Assembly (NCBI GenBank): GCA_004154925.1
Contig: QJNS01000699.1
Coordinates: 107,159 to 171,158 of the forward strand
Source of the DNA: Monosporascus cannonballus
Taxonomy: Eukaryota; Ascomycota; Sordariomycetes; Xylariales
Length of the DNA: 64,000 bases
Direction of reading: 5' to 3'
Both the position numbers and the translations under genes were made by a program. Shown here in pieces: positions 46,225-59,799 of the stretch (positions within the stretch are counted from its first letter, which is position 1; the number at the start of each line of letters is the position of its first letter). Below the pieces are notes generated by a model. The model had not been told where the DNA came from, ran no database searches, and was given only the letters and a program-made list of their open reading frames with translations.

Positions 46225-48944
46225 GATCAAAAGGAGGAGAAAGAAAAGATTAAAACTCTAAACGACTAAAAAGAACAGCGAGGGAAAGAACCAAGACGTG
46301 CTGGTTGAGTTAGTGCAATACAATAATAGTCCAGAATCGACAACGACCCTGGACCGGGCAGATAGGTAGGTTTAGTTGATGATGCCAATGAGATCAGACG
46401 ACGTAGTAGCAGTAGTAGGTGTAGTGGACGTGGATGTACGTGGATATGGTGGGTTGGCGGGTGTGGAAATATCATACTCTATAGATGAACGATTGCCAAC
46501 GCTGGATTACATACATGCACTCGGGTGGTGAGGGGAGGGGACACGGGGGTGGGCTGAGGAAGTGTGCATGTGGTGGGTTGGGAGGTCGAGAAAAGAGAGC
46601 GAAGGGGAGGAAGACAGGCAAGGGCCGCAGGGTTAGGGATCGTTTGGTCGGACACTGCGGGATTGTAGGAAAATCTTACTGGACAGTTCGTTGGTCTTGG
46701 AGTCAAAACCAACCCAAAAAAAGCATACCAGCTGTATCTACAGGGGTGTTGATGCCCGGTGGCCCTGTGATCTGAGTCTTAGCCGGGACACGAGCCCTGC
46801 CATCCATGCCTGCCCTGCCCTGCCAGCTAGAGCCGACTAGCCAGAAATGTATCTAGATAGATGGGTAACTATTGAACTGTCATCAGGCGGTCCAACGTGG
46901 CCTACTATGTATGTATGTGCATCCCTATACACGTACTGATACATCAAATATTATCTACCTAGATACACTACTAGGCATCCCGTGTATCTACATAGGCACA
47001 TAGGTAGATGGGCAAATGGGGGGCATGGTGGAGGCAATCATCCGGTTTCCCTTTATCGCCGAAACGTAGAAAGTCAAAAACAATTATCGTGCCGGGCATC
47101 CATGTGGAGCCTCTCCTTTATTATCACTCTCGCGAAGGCATAAAACGTCATGTTATGTGTCAGGTATATCAGATATATACCATACAGCCCATGGCCCAAG
47201 AGTTTTATGGACGGTCCAACACATCTCCTAGCGTTCCACTTCCCGAAAAGGGCAAGCCACTATGCTGTTTCTGTTTAGCAGGCTGAGGGCCGCAGCTAAT
47301 AATAGAGGTAGGGTAGCCTTTTGAATCCCAAAAAAGCCTCAGACTAGTTGGTTGTTTACCCCAGCTGAGGTAAAAACGCAGAGGCGCCTTTTCTCGGAAA
47401 GTTCCAACATCGTGTCAAAAAAGATCGGCCCTGGGAGAATCCAAGTAAACAGAAGACGTGCATAGGGAGTTACATGGTATGTATTATTAGCTAGCACGCG
47501 AGACGTTCCTGGCAGACATGCAATGCCTATCAAGTTGGAGGTAAATCCAACCTCGCCTCTTCTTTCCCACGGCCAAGCCTGCCAGCCCGTGCAAACAACA
47601 CCCAAATATGTCTAATGGACCAACACCCGTAAGCTCTCTGGATTTCCCGGGGGCAAATGCAGAAGTACAGTTAGACGAGAGGAAATGATGTAGTTGTTCC
47701 AGCCACCTGTGTTAGGCGTGCAGGGGGTATATGCAGCCGTTGAGACAGATTAATCATCAGAAGCGCTACCCTCCAACTCTCAAACATATGAAGCTCTCTC
47801 GACCTCGCTCAGTTATACGTATAAATGTGCAGAGAGCATCGGGGCTCAAGCGCACGAAGCACATGCAGCCACTCTGTAACGGCTGGGTGGTCGGACTTAC
47901 AAGAATCCCTACATATGGATACGTCGGGTATGTATGTGTACAATGCCCTGGGTACACATCATGATGCTATTAAGGTGGCAACACGCAGGTTTATGATTTG
48001 ATTCCGTGCAGCTCTGCATCATCACGGACCTCTTCCTATTCGGAGGTAACCTGGTATTTGCAGGCGTGCAGAGGCTGATGCAAGACCTTCTTGCACAAAT
48101 ACGGGACTTATTTTATGTAGATAAATGCATGAAAGCTGCAGCGAGAAACGGTTCAGGGTAGCTACATATATCCATATAAGCCGCCAGGGCCGATCTTCCA
48201 CACCTATTATGCCTTCATGTCGGTAGACGTCCTCCAACCCAGTTTTTTTTTTCCCTTTTATCTAATGGTCTATGTGGTGGTTACCTCAAGCATCTAACGA
48301 TTGTTTGTTTGTTCGACCTTCAATTTCAAGGTTTTAGTCTGACGTTCAAAGTTGGGACGAAGAGGGGTTGGTCGAGTTCAGTCATAGAGCATCGCTGCTT
48401 CCAGCTTATACAGTTCAATGCGGTTTTATCTGAGTCGGCCGAGAAGTTCTCTCGCAATCAATAAGTGAACCTTCTCCTCAATCTTTCTCCGACATTCAAC
48501 CTTAGAAGGGTCTACCGGATTATCACATACATGTCTCTTATCTCTCATCTCTTCCAACTTCTTGATGGTCGAGTCTTGTGCAACAGGAGCGAGATCTGTA
48601 GGTGCCCTACCTCTCTAGTGCAAGGTACGGCTAGGTAGGCAATATCAACAGCCGGTGAAGTTTGATGATGCGTGCCTGAGCTGTTGTCACAACATTATCA
48701 CCTCATTCGTTGGTTTCCCACTTTCATATATTTTCGTCTCATCACCTGGGTTCTTCAGATAGTCTCCACCTTCACATCTCTTCCCTCCGTGATATATGAT
48801 AACCGGGTATCCTGGTGATGGGAACACTGATCAACCTGCTTGTTTTTGGGGAGGCGGAGCTACTACGTCTGCCTTGCACCATCGTTCATACATATTGCCT
48901 ACCACACACCAGTTTGTGTTGACCTTGGGCGCCACGCATCGAAT
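46225..48944. promoter_or_regulatory. Long divergent intergenic region, 2.7 kb
   Basis: It separates the start codons of the Gln-rich regulator (-) and the 2EXR-like gene (+). No gene is recognised. The size fits long promoters and 5' leaders typical of fungal regulators. TAGGTAG/CTACCT-like short repeats occur near 46905-47010 and 48610-48640. A C/T-rich stretch precedes 48840. Confidence 0.45.
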
Positions 48945-50037
48945 ATGACTAGGTACGAGAGCAAGAAGAAGATGTTGGATTGGCAGCGCACCCAACGACT
49001 TGGTCGCAGGAGGGTCGACAAGGCGAGCAAGGACCCCGTTGCACGATCCAAGCTCCTCGAAGAGGCCCGGCTGCCTGTTTCATCACTAGGCTCTCCCTCG
49101 CTACATTATTCCAACCGTGATACGGGCACGAGCGAGAATATCACGCCTGTCCGGCTTCCATCGTTCCTCTTGAGCAACCCGGACTCCGGATCGCAGGCAC
49201 CCACCAGCAAACCAGGCTATTCATTCTCTAAGCTCCCTCCCGAGATACGGGACATGATTTACCAGTATGCCGTGCAATATCCGACCTGCCTAGACTTGTT
49301 CGCCTCTTACTACAGCCAGAAGGAAAAGAGGTCGAGATTTGCCTGCAGCGGTACAAAGGTCGAGCTTCACACGCCCACGGTACTGCTCCTCTGTAAACAG
49401 ATTACACGAGAGGCCTTGGCGATCCTACGTTCTCAGTCTTTCGTCATAGATCGTATACCCCCTTTCATCCACGGCTCCAGTCTACCCTTGCCCATCACCG
49501 ATTTCATCAGCATATCGACACTGCAGAATATTCGGTTCTTCGAGTTCAAGGTGGCCCTCGGGGAGGGGGCTTATGGTAGTGCTCACGTCTGGCGCCGCGT
49601 ACTCGAAAATGTGCTCGATGCGTGGGCTCTAAAAAACTCTGTGGTTCGACTCGGAGTCATGATCAAACTCTGCAATCTTGCGGCGGAGGGTCTTTGGTGG
49701 CGGGAACTGCAAGAATACGAAATTCTGGTTGATAAGGTCAGACTACTCCAGTTCATGCTGAGCTCATCTGTTCCGTAAAATATACGACGCTAATGCCCTA
49801 CCAGATCAATGACTTCGAATTCAGACATGCTGCGAAACCAGGTACCGTCCAGTACGAGCACTGGATCCTGGACGTCTACTATGCGTACCGGACCGGTTAC
49901 AGAAGTGAGTCTCTCGGCGTCCCTTTTCAAATTATCCCGGGCCCGACGGATCAGATTGCTAAGAAGTTACAGATCCTTTGATCCGCATGCACCCGGACCA
50001 ATACATATGGCAAGGGAGCCCAATGGAATACGTTTAA
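48945..50037 (+). CDS. 2EXR/F-box-like protein, function unknown
   Basis: A predicted 318-aa protein from exons 48945-49736, 49805-49904 and 49973-50037. The introns have donors GTCAGA and GTGAGT and branch-like GCTAAT and GCTAAG. After a basic N-terminus (YESKKKMLDWQRTQRLGRRR) and a Ser/Pro-rich linker, the motif FSKLPPEIRDMIYQYAV (about residue 100) is the hallmark of the fungal 2EXR/F-box-like family, followed by LLLCKQITREALAILRS. These proteins are numerous and poorly characterised in filamentous fungi; the N-terminal motif resembles F-boxes, but an ubiquitin-ligase role is unproven. The ATG at 48945 starts the clearly basic N-terminus. Exon 3 is the weakest part of the model; without intron 1 the protein would stop at 49778. 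Confidence 0.72.
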
Positions 50038-51217
50038 GTGGATAGCAATCGCCGGTTGGCACACATCCCGGCTGCTGGGTGGCTGGAAGTCAGGTTCGAG
50101 CGATGGGATTCAAGGCAAGGACGTCTGGGAGGGCGGGAGCTACTCTGATCTCGGGCGCCTCGGAAAGGAAAAGACAAGTTGAGTGGGATATACCCAGGAA
50201 GATCGATCATGGAGTGCTTAAGCGATGTCTCACCGGAATTTGGGTTCGATGGTATGTAATTCGTCTTTGATGAAATGACAACTAAAGTTTAAAGTTACTC
50301 TCCGCATATACCTCGTATTGCCCACCTAATAAGGGGCGTATGGGAGCCGTAAGGCAGTGAACCGAATCCTTCCTACCCTATACCGCGTTCGCTCCCCGAT
50401 ATTACGCGATATCGCCGTTGCATCTTTGCCGCGGGCCCGATTTCCAAACGCGGGCTGCACTCACCATCCTGAGCAAGTTTCCTCGAGCTAAACCCGCGCT
50501 TTCGCGGGTCGTCACTGGACCGGGGTAAGAGTGGGAGATATATATATCGAAGCCCATGGCTTGGCTTGTTGGCGCCGTCCAGTACGTAAGGGGGGTGGCC
50601 TATGGAAAGTCACGAGCTACTACTCGCCAACTACCTACGAGATTAGCTAAGATCCGGGCGAGGCCGGACGAGGCACCTTTCTTTATACTTGGCGGCTTAC
50701 CATTTTGCCTTGTCGTTACGGTAGGGTGAGTTGAACATCAAGAGGTAGAGAGCCGCAAACGGAATGGATCAGCCAGCAAAGGGGAAAGAGGGAAAAGGAA
50801 AGAGGGGAGGAGTGAGAGGGGAAAAGGTGCGAGAGAGAACGAAAATATTTATCATCGCAGTTACGGACCCTGTTTATAGATTATCTCTATAGAATTCGAT
50901 CAATGCTAAGCGCCGTCCGAAAAAAAATCACCTCCGTTATATCTCCCGCTATGCGGCCAATGGTATCTATCGCAGGCAATTACCTCCTTTGTGTGACATT
51001 AAAACCAGCCAAAGCGGCCCACGGAGGCCGTGGACTAAAACAGAGACGCCGCCCCATGTTCCCGCCCCATATATAGAAAAAGCGAATGATTACCCAGCGA
51101 AGTTTGTGGATGGGAGGCGGCCCGGTTACTTAGATTGACGTAAGGACACCGCCCACCAGCGCGCGCCGGATAGCAGCATAGCTTAGCTAGCGTCTTTTTC
51201 GACTTCTCCCGGAAAAC
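50038..51217. other. Convergent intergenic region
   Basis: No gene is recognised between the stops of the 2EXR-like gene and the C2H2 regulator. A purine-rich stretch (about 50780-50845) and TATATATA near 50540 stand out, but I assign no function to them. Confidence 0.45.
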
Positions 51218-54200
51218 TCAAGATTCCCCCTTCTTTCTCTTCTTGCTCGGCCTCCGCGCGGCCTCGTTGTCGCCGCCGTCGACGAAGTGGCCCTTCTCCA
51301 GCTGGTGCTGGCGCAGGTTGTCCGGGCGGTTCTTGTAGGCGCTCGTGCAGCCGGGAAAGGGACATTGGTAGATGACGGGCGGGGCCGTCGAGTGCTGCAG
51401 CCTCTTGTGCTTCGCCATCGAGCCCTTGAACCATTGCGGGGCGCCCTTCGGCCGGTAGCCGCACTCTTCGCAGCACTCATCGGCCTCGACTTTCGAGGAT
51501 TTCGGGTCCGTCGTCACCGCGGGCGTTCCCGCCGTTGACGATGACGACGGGTCGGCGGCGGCGCCGACCTGGCTCAGGGGTGTTATTGCTTCCGGTTTCG
51601 TGGTTGGAGGGCGATCGGATGGCGGGACCGAGCTCGTTGCGTAGGATTCATCCGCCGGTGACATGTGCGGCTGTGGGGCCGTCATCTGCATCGGAGAGAT
51701 ATGGGCATTAGAGTCGACGTGATGGAGCTGCGAAGGATCTACCGTAGGATCGTTGCATTCAGAAATCGTAGTGTCTCTAGGGTCGCTTTGAGGGTGGTGA
51801 CCCTCGACTTCTATTGACTCGAGAAAATCGGGGCCCACGCCCTCCGAGTCGTCGAATGTCTGACCAAGCGCCTCAAGAAATTCATCTTGTAAAAATGACA
51901 TGCTGGCTGGTGATGGTGGTACTGCTTCCAGGCTCCTCTGGGGATGATGACTAGCGAGGCCCTCAACAAGTGATTCGATAAGCGACAGTCCCAAGACATG
52001 ATATTTAGCTCTGGAACTGAAACCCGGCTGAGAATATATTGGATCGCAGAGTCTTCGAACGTGCGGTATGAAATTTTCGAATAGATGGGTAGAGTCCATC
52101 GACTTCTGTGAGGCATAAATATCAGCTACACCTGTTACTGCGAGGCTGGTACATGTGTATGGGTGTACTCTAGCAGCTCAAGATCCCTTCTTAAATAAGC
52201 TTCGACTACGGGTATCTGTCCAAGTGACGGGAGTAGATGCCTTTGAAGGAAAATGCTAGCTTACCTTGCTAGCTTGTAGAATTTCAAGCTCTAGTCGCCG
52301 TATAGTTGTTACTGCATTGTTCTTGACCCTCTGGCCAATGACTGAAAGGTGAGATAGTAAATCTGTAGAGTCGTGGAAATTTTGACTGAGGACCTGGAGG
52401 ATGTAGTTGGCGGTGATCGCGAATGCGTCAGTGTGTAACGCGTCGTGGCGCATCTCAGCCATGTGCGTAGACCAGAGCGCCGACGGGATAGTTTCTGCTG
52501 ATCCTTGTCCACCACCGTTGACTACCGTGCCTTCAAGCTCTGGCGCCCTTTAGCATGATTTTTGTGTGAATAAACGACGGAATAAGATGTAGCTCACCAT
52601 CCAAAAAGTTTTGTGCCACAACGATGAGGGGATCAACCCCTATAGCGGGCCGAGAGTTCATATGGCACTCGTGTTCTTTGCCCTTCGAATTTGCAGATCG
52701 ACCCGGAGAGACATCTGTTTGGTTATGAGACTGATCCTCTGGCATTGGTTGCCAGATCGTACTGACGACCTGAGAATAAATCTCAGAATAGGCGGGATGG
52801 ACGAAGGCGCTGTATGTTAGAGCTTGCTTGAACAGACTGTTACATCGAGTCGCCATGTCGTCTTCGTGGACTACAAGAGCAAAAGCATACATGGTATGGA
52901 CGACACAGAGGTAGTCAAGCGGGTCATTGGGATCTTTGCCGTGGAGCATCTGTTTTAGGCTTGACAGACCTCTGTGAAATACGGTCAAAGCGGACTCGGC
53001 TCGAAATTGCCTGGCCAGCGGATTGTCTGGAATTTGGGCTGCTTTTGCTAGGGAGGAGGACACGTGCTCCTGGAGAGCACCCCAGGCCGATTCCACGAGC
53101 GTTCGGGTAGTTAAACAAGAGGCCGTGGCATTCGGTGGAGCGGTTACGAGGCCCTGGTCGTCATCAGTGAAGACTACGTTGATGGAAGTCCCTAGAGATA
53201 AAGTTGTGTCTACCGAAGACATCCAAGAGTAGTTGTCCTTAGGTTCGAAAGAGAACAAGAGTGGATCAGATAGGCCATGCGGTATAGCTGGGGTTATACA
53301 AGGGTAGTCACCGGGCAATTCGGGTAGGGGGTTGACTGGGTAATCGTCTAGGCCTTGGGAACGGCGCTCTGTGTCTTTTGGATTGACGTAGGCGCATTCT
53401 GGTTGGGGTGGTAGTGGATAGCCTATTGGGCTGAAGGGGCTTGTAGGTGATGTGAACGCCGTGTCTACACTAGAAAACATCGTATAATTTCCAGTGCAAC
53501 CCGAACTCGTGCTCCAGGGTGTGACAGGGGATATACCCTGAGAACTCCTCGTCGACCGAAGCGACGAACTCGGCGACAGGTACTTAGCCCGGGAGACGTT
53601 CCTATAACGATCCATATGCGTATCGAGCGCCAGCAATGGCCGAGCATTCCCGATGCTCGAGCGTATTTGGCCCGGAGGTATGGGAGAGCCGCTCTCCCTA
53701 CTCGGCAGTCCTTCGTGTGATGTGAACGAGTCCGTGGGTGAAGAGAAGGTCGGGTTTGAAACAGAGTTGAAGATGTTCGAGGACTCGGAACCAGAAGCGG
53801 CCTGTGTTTCGTAGTTCACAGAGTCAAGTTGAGCTGCAGGCATCATCGGCCGTGAGTCCAGCTCGAGAATCTCTCTGCCGTTGAGTTCTATGTAAGGCCG
53901 TTCCTGCTGTTCGGACTCTGGCTGAGTATAAACTCCTAGAGACTCATAAGGTGGCGGCATTGCGAGATCGTCTTCGTCGGCGGTACGGGATTCCCCTCTG
54001 TGAGATCTGTGGCCAATACTTGCAAAGAAAAGCTTTGCCCTGTTAATAATGCGTCTCCTCTTGGTAGGGTGGCCTAGGCAACAGCGGCATTTCCTATCGT
54101 TGAACTTTTCGACCTTCATGCATTCATAACACACATATTCGCCAGTGGAGAGATGCTGGCATTTTACCAAATGTCGGAGCATGGATTCGTGATCTTCGAA

Positions 54201-54251
54201 TCGCTCGCCACAACGTAAAAGAGGACAGCAAAGCCGTTGGCTCGCAGCCAT
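51218..54251 (-). CDS. Fungal C2H2 zinc-finger transcription regulator
   Basis: A three-exon gene (54251-52598, 52539-52265, 52105-51218) that closes in frame to 938 aa and joins two zinc-finger regions. The N-terminal block has CPLLRCGERFEDHESMLRH and LVKC (about residues 8-32), a C2H2-like unit, then CYECMKVEKFNDRKCRCC and a basic KRRRI. The middle (about 100-430) is Ser/Pro-rich and likely disordered, followed by a helical segment resembling fungal regulator middle regions. The C-terminal exon carries CEECGYRPKGAPQWFKGSM with AKHKRLQH (about 857) and YQCPFPGCTSAYKNRPDNLR with QHQLEKGH (about 893-921), and ends in a basic KKRKKGES. This arrangement recurs in uncharacterised regulators of filamentous ascomycetes. 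An in-frame upstream ATG at 54341 is possible, but 54251 (MAASQRL) sits just before the first finger. Confidence 0.85.
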
Positions 54252-57200
54252 ACGGACTGATCTGTTTCGCTTGACGGCGGCCCATATTATAAACCGCTGC
54301 CGACTGCACTCCTCTATCGAGGTTTCCCGGGACCTGAGCAAGTCAGCATTTACAATCTGGAGCGACTTCCTTACGGCGGCTTACGCGCAAGGCAGAGGTG
54401 CCTGCGACGCCGATTCAGGTGAGAGGCTAATTTGCTGCTGCCGTCGTAGGAAGCGTCGCCCTTCGGCTAGGCCTCCCTCGCGCAGGCTGATGTCGAGTTC
54501 GGAGTCGACCAGCTCAGCTACAACCGGCGCCGGTTCCGAAGTGGTAAGACCCTTTTTTGAATCCATTGCGAGAGCAGTCATTAGAAGTAGAGTTTAAAAT
54601 CTGAATAGAGATAGGGTTTACGGGGTAGCCCAGGTCGCCACCGGTCCATATCTTTTATTTCGGAAGCTTCAGAAGCGTCTACCTTGAAGGTGACGATGTA
54701 GGACTTCAGGTTCCAGACAGGGGACAATACTTGTACCCTAGGACCTGCGGCAGCGACCGCGAACCGGGCGGATTTTAGCCAGTAGGACGCGGGTTCCCTC
54801 ACAGATTCAGGCGTGCACCCACAGGTAGCGCGCTTAACTGGCCACACAGGGCGCACAAAGACCAAATGCATGGTAGGGGAAGGACTGGTTGAGTTGGGGT
54901 CTAAAAGCCGGTTCGGTGAGGCATGATAGGCAACAAGGCAGACTTTGCTTAACAAATAGTGCCTCGTCTGCCAGCTGGATAGGAGAGCAGCTTGCTGACT
55001 GCAGGACTCGGGCCCTGTCCAATAAAAAGCAGACGGTCACAGAAACGACGCCAATCGCAAAAAAGCAGAACTCGACGCCGACTCCAAGTCACCGGTGGAA
55101 GCTTGAGTCCTTCGGTATGGCCTCCTCGGTCTTCGACGCATTATATGAGAGCAGGACTTGGGGAATTTCCAGTCTCGTAAACCAAGTCCGGATTTGCGGC
55201 CATCATGTCGGCGACATGACCACAAACCACCATTTACCGGAGACCCTGGTGTTGGCATGCATGGTAGCGATAAAATCACGTTCCCAATTGGCACAAGAAG
55301 GAGCTCCGAGAACGTCCATGAGAAACGGAGGGCGATGGGGTGCCCTTTTGTAAAGAAACCACAGATTTTCATTCAGCTCCGCCCGACACCGTTGAACAAT
55401 GGTTCAACAAGCGCACTCGAAGATTGTTAAAAATAGCAACACAATCTCTTTCACGAGAGTGGGCAGGACTACAATTGACAGTCGAGGCCCGAGCTGCAAA
55501 GCAACTGCTGTTGGTTCGTTGGCTGCGCTTGCACGGTTGAGATCCCCGTGGCTGGGGATCGACGGGACGTCGTCTCCTACCTGGAATGCTACTGTAACCT
55601 GGGTAGACGCGTAGATACAGTGGGGGTTCGGAGACCCTATGCTTGGCACACAGAGAGACACTCACAGACAACCTGACAGCAGGGCGTGAGGGGCGGGGGC
55701 AGGGAGACGGTATCAAGGGCAACCTACCTTGTGTAACCGTAGGACTTTTGAAGTTCTGAGAGGAGACATTAGCCGCTGACGGCGAAGGGAACCTTGGAAG
55801 GACCCTGATTTTTGAGGATTCCTTCCTGCATCTACCCCAGCCTTGCTAGGCAGGTAGTCCTTCTCGGTATATCGATAATCCCAGACTGTAGCTGTTAAGG
55901 CTGTGCATTTCGGACAAATGTCTGGCCACATTCGCGCCTCTCAGGCAGCATCCCCAATAACGACTTTGTTATCTTGTCTGTTTACGCATGCCGCTTCTGG
56001 TAAAAAGGAATTGTTTCCGGTAGTGGACCGTAGCCCATGTTGACATGCTAAGTACCATGCCAAGCTTGAAACGAGGATGAAGCAATGCAGCTGCCCAGAC
56101 TGCCAAGTTGATGGGTCCCCAGGTGACACCAGTAGTGTCAAATCAAGGATTCTTAATTCTTTTAGATAAATGCTTATCGAACAGACAACTGTGCCCCACC
56201 TCTATCCCACTCAGCCTAAACCCCATTGATCTGAGAGACGGCCCCCCTTATCAAGCCTCGACATGGTTGCAACAGTTTCAGAGCCAAGCTAACGTTTAGA
56301 CGCTCTCACTGGTCGGGCTTTTCCTGTACGCTAAGCAATGGCTGATGACCTTGTAGGAGTACTAGCTAGCTCGCCAACCCCGCCTGATCTCTGCTTCTCA
56401 CCTCACTAGGTCTTTGCAAGCTTCCCGTCACCCTTAACGTACCATAGTAGGTACTTACGTAGGCTACTTCAAACCTCGTTGGTAGGCCTACACTGTCTTC
56501 CTGGCCTGGCAATGCTGCGAATCGTGAGTTGTCGATTGCCGCATTGAGCGTGGTCGTGGTGGCGTTGGGGGTTCCTTTTTATGTTTCAAGAGGTTCAGAG
56601 AGAATCGAGACACTATTACACAGATCTTGCGCGTCTTCTCCCGACCGACTCCAATTGATTGACGGATGACGTGAGCCGGTTCGGCTCTTGCGCGTACGAG
56701 GCACTGCTTTAGGTATAGTAAATCCATATGTGCGCCTCTGGTATCGAGTCTGGAGTACTCTCCACAACCTCCTCCCCTATGCGTCGATCTGCTTGAGTGA
56801 ATTGTTACGTAGCCAGTGTTTCAAGCAATGCACAATATTGCCCAGTGCTCACAAGGTGCTGGGGCCACGGCGTTTCAAGTGGTGAGAGTCGTGACTCGAT
56901 TGGCTTTGACTACTGCACAGCACCGCACCGCGCGATGCAGAGGTGGATTCCTCCATCGGTCCCGGCTATTGGGCAAGGAGTGTTGGTTGGTAGGATTTGG
57001 CTTCGGCACCGTTACAGACTCTAACCTACTCCGGGCTGCCCGGGGCTTCCTAAAGTATGCTGGTATGTGTGTGCAGATATTTTGGGATTTTAAGGGGATC
57101 GACCGGATGATCGTCGCGAGGAGGGATAAGGGATTTCAAATAAATACTCAGGGTTGAGTGTCGGTACGCAGAAGGATAAATACTCTCTTCCGATAAGGAC

Positions 57201-58185
57201 GAAGCATCTCGAAACTTGTCGTCCCAGATCTTGGTGCCCCAAGCTTTTTCCGCGGCATAATCCCAGCAGTCAGTCTGTCAGTCAAGTCTAGACCGACCCC
57301 TAGGTCGAATCTCCCACGATTTGAGTCGTTCATGTGGTCGAAGCCACGCGATCAACAGTCCAGTCACGACCATTGAACCAGACAAAACCCCTCCCTGCCC
57401 CCGCGAACGGCCTCCCTACACACGAGCGGTGCAGCCAAGTTGACGACATCGGTCTCCCCAGGTAGTATTAATAAAGGACAGCCCGGGGCTGCCGGGACTT
57501 CAGATGGCACCCAGTTCGCTCGTGGCTGTGTGCTGGACGCCCGTCCCCGAAATCCTATTCGCCTGTGAACCCTTTCTTATCAGATAACCGAAAGGCCATC
57601 GACTGGGACAGCAACGCATATCGCATCGCCATATCGTCGGATCGGCCGCCCCAGGGATCGGCATGCGTGTGTGTGCTGCAAGAAAGCAGTGTGGTCCATT
57701 TGTCACATTTCCCGCCGTCTTGTCTCGAGTACGACCCCGTCGCACCTTATAAGGACATGGAAGGGCTGCCTTTGCCTGAACCCATCTGTTGACGTCTATC
57801 TTCCCCCTTTATCAACTTCTGTCATCATAATTGGTTCCCCGCCCAAATTTTTTCTGACAATATAGCAAAGAGGTCGCCAGCCCGGTAGCCAAGGTAGTAG
57901 TCCCATTTAAAGGGTGCTCTATCTCGGCAATAATTTTTTTCCTCAGGGTCTGGATTTCGCCGGACTGGACCCCTCGTCGATTTTGTTTAGTCGAAATTTT
58001 ATTAGGGTCATTAAGCGAACGGCAAACCCGCCAGGTCGGTAGTAATTACGACACTCCTGGGAACCTCATACATGCCTAAGTAGTGCGCTGTGCTGCCTAC
58101 CAAAGCGACGTTTCTGCAAAAGAGAAAATTTCCGACAGCTCTCAGAGCTACCTCGATTGGCCGGCTGGCCACTGGAAAGGTAAAG
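54252..58185. promoter_or_regulatory. Long divergent intergenic region, 3.9 kb
   Basis: This is the longest gene-free stretch outside the transposons, between the C2H2 regulator and the GNAT-like gene. I see no domain, tRNA or repeat pair in it. Many 60-150-codon open frames overlap on both strands, none with recognisable motifs. It could hold long 5' leaders, a noncoding RNA, a small gene with several introns, or an old decayed element. Confidence 0.4.
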
Positions 58186-59486
58186 ATGGCCCACGTGGAC
58201 TTCATGCCCCGACAACTTTACAATACGACCATGGCCGACAAGTTCAACGTCGTGCCCGGCCTGAAGACCAGCACTGGTAAGTCCATAGAAACTCGACTTT
58301 TTCCTCCGCGTTCTTCCTTTTCATTAGGTTCTACCCTTTCCTGGCAAGAAAGCTTGTTTTGGTTTCCGCTGCGTTTCCATATTACACTGGTGTGTATATG
58401 GTCGCATCGTCTCACTTGGCATTATACGTCAATACAATTTAAATGTAGTATTGGGTTCAACAAGGGTGGTTGGCGTGGGGAAGTCGCATCAAGCTTCCAT
58501 CACGAGATCCTTGGTGGTGCACAAGCTGTCTTGGGATATTGCCCCCTTCTTAACCCGCTGCCATACATGCTGAAACTTCCAAATCGGACCGTCAAGGCTG
58601 ATCAGCAACCTAACCGACAGTGTTCTTCACTTTCCTGAGGGCGAACTTGGTCGTCAACCCCTCGCCAATGTCGACCCCTTACCTGGGACCGGCCTCGGCG
58701 CGGACGATGCCGCCGCCGTCGCCGTCGCTGCTGGTGACTATGGAATCTCCCAGCGATCCGGTGCCGGATGATTTGCCGCCTCTCTCCGTCAGTATCCTCG
58801 ACGGCAAGTCTGACAAGGTCGATGCACTTAAACTGGTCGCCGACTCGATAGCTGAGCAGCGGCAGTCCGCATCGCGTCACATGGTATTTCATCCGTACCT
58901 ACTAGCGATCCTGGCGCTTGCTCTCGGGATCGCCTACGAGATCTCGTGGCGCATAAAGCGCGACCTCGGGATGGCGCTCGTGCTCCACTCGGGGGTTATC
59001 ATGACGTATCTCCTCGCGATCCGTTATTTCACGGGGAGATACGTCCAAGTGGCCGAGGGCGTGAAGTGGTCTTGGATGCTGTCGGGCGACCGAGAGGAGG
59101 ACACGGTGATCGGCGTGAGGTTCGGCTCGGACCTAATCGGGGCTCTGGTTCTAAGACTTGAGCCGAACCCGAGCAATCTGGGCAAGAAGCGGGCGCGGCA
59201 GTCCCTGCTTAGGGGCGGGAGGGGCGTGATCCGTGCGTGGACCGTAAAGCTGAAGTACCGGCATAAGGGGGTCGGAACCGATCTACTGCATGAAGCCGTG
59301 AAGGTGACGAGGGAGAGGTGCGGAAAGGACGCCGAGGTCGGGTTTGTTAAGGAGCACGCCAACAGCACCATGGTGTTGCCGGAGGTCTTCAACGGACAGT
59401 TTAGAAAGAACGAGCAGAGGGCGGCGAAAGCCTTGGAGGACGTCGTGAGCGAATGGGACGGGAGCAGGCGGAGGCGGAAATTCTAA
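58186..59486 (+). CDS. Membrane-anchored GNAT-like N-acetyltransferase
   Basis: Two exons (58186-58276 and 58621-59486) joined by a 344-bp intron give 318 aa. Exon 1 encodes MAHVDFMPRQLYNTT and ADKFNVVPGLKTSTG; the junction reads through to VFFTFLRANLVVNPSP. Two hydrophobic helices follow (about residues 120-140, YLLAILALALGIAYEISW, and about 147-167, ALVLHSGVIMTYLLAIRYF), interrupted by basic residues, as in membrane-anchored acetyltransferases. The C-terminal part contains IGALVLRLEP, VIRAWTVKLKYRHKGVGTDL and LLHEAV, with R-x-x-G-x-G of the acetyl-CoA binding loop. A soluble GNAT domain on a hairpin anchor is inferred; the acceptor is unknown. The gene converges on the histone H4 variant gene. 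Confidence 0.75.
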
Positions 59487-59799
59487 ACATCGTCAGGTGC
59501 CGGTCATTTTTATGTTATTGTTTAGAAAACTCCTGCGAATACCCTGTCGTTTCTGATTATCTCCATTACAAGCAAGCCATAACTGTTTCTGACAGAAAAA
59601 AGATCATGTTGGTATCGGCGCAGTGTCGTGATCTCGTAAAATACCCTCCAATAACCTAGGAGCCCTTCCAGTAGCTTACATTGAATTTCGCATGCTTGAT
59701 GTTTGACCAAATACTATGTACCTTCTGAGCCGATCCATGCTACTGAAGCCACTCAGACGTATTTAGACTCGTTAAGACAGAAAGACATGTGGGTGACCT
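59487..59799. other. Convergent 3' region GNAT-like / H4 variant
   Basis: A 313-bp interval between two stop codons with no recognisable gene. It should contain both 3' UTRs. Confidence 0.5.
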
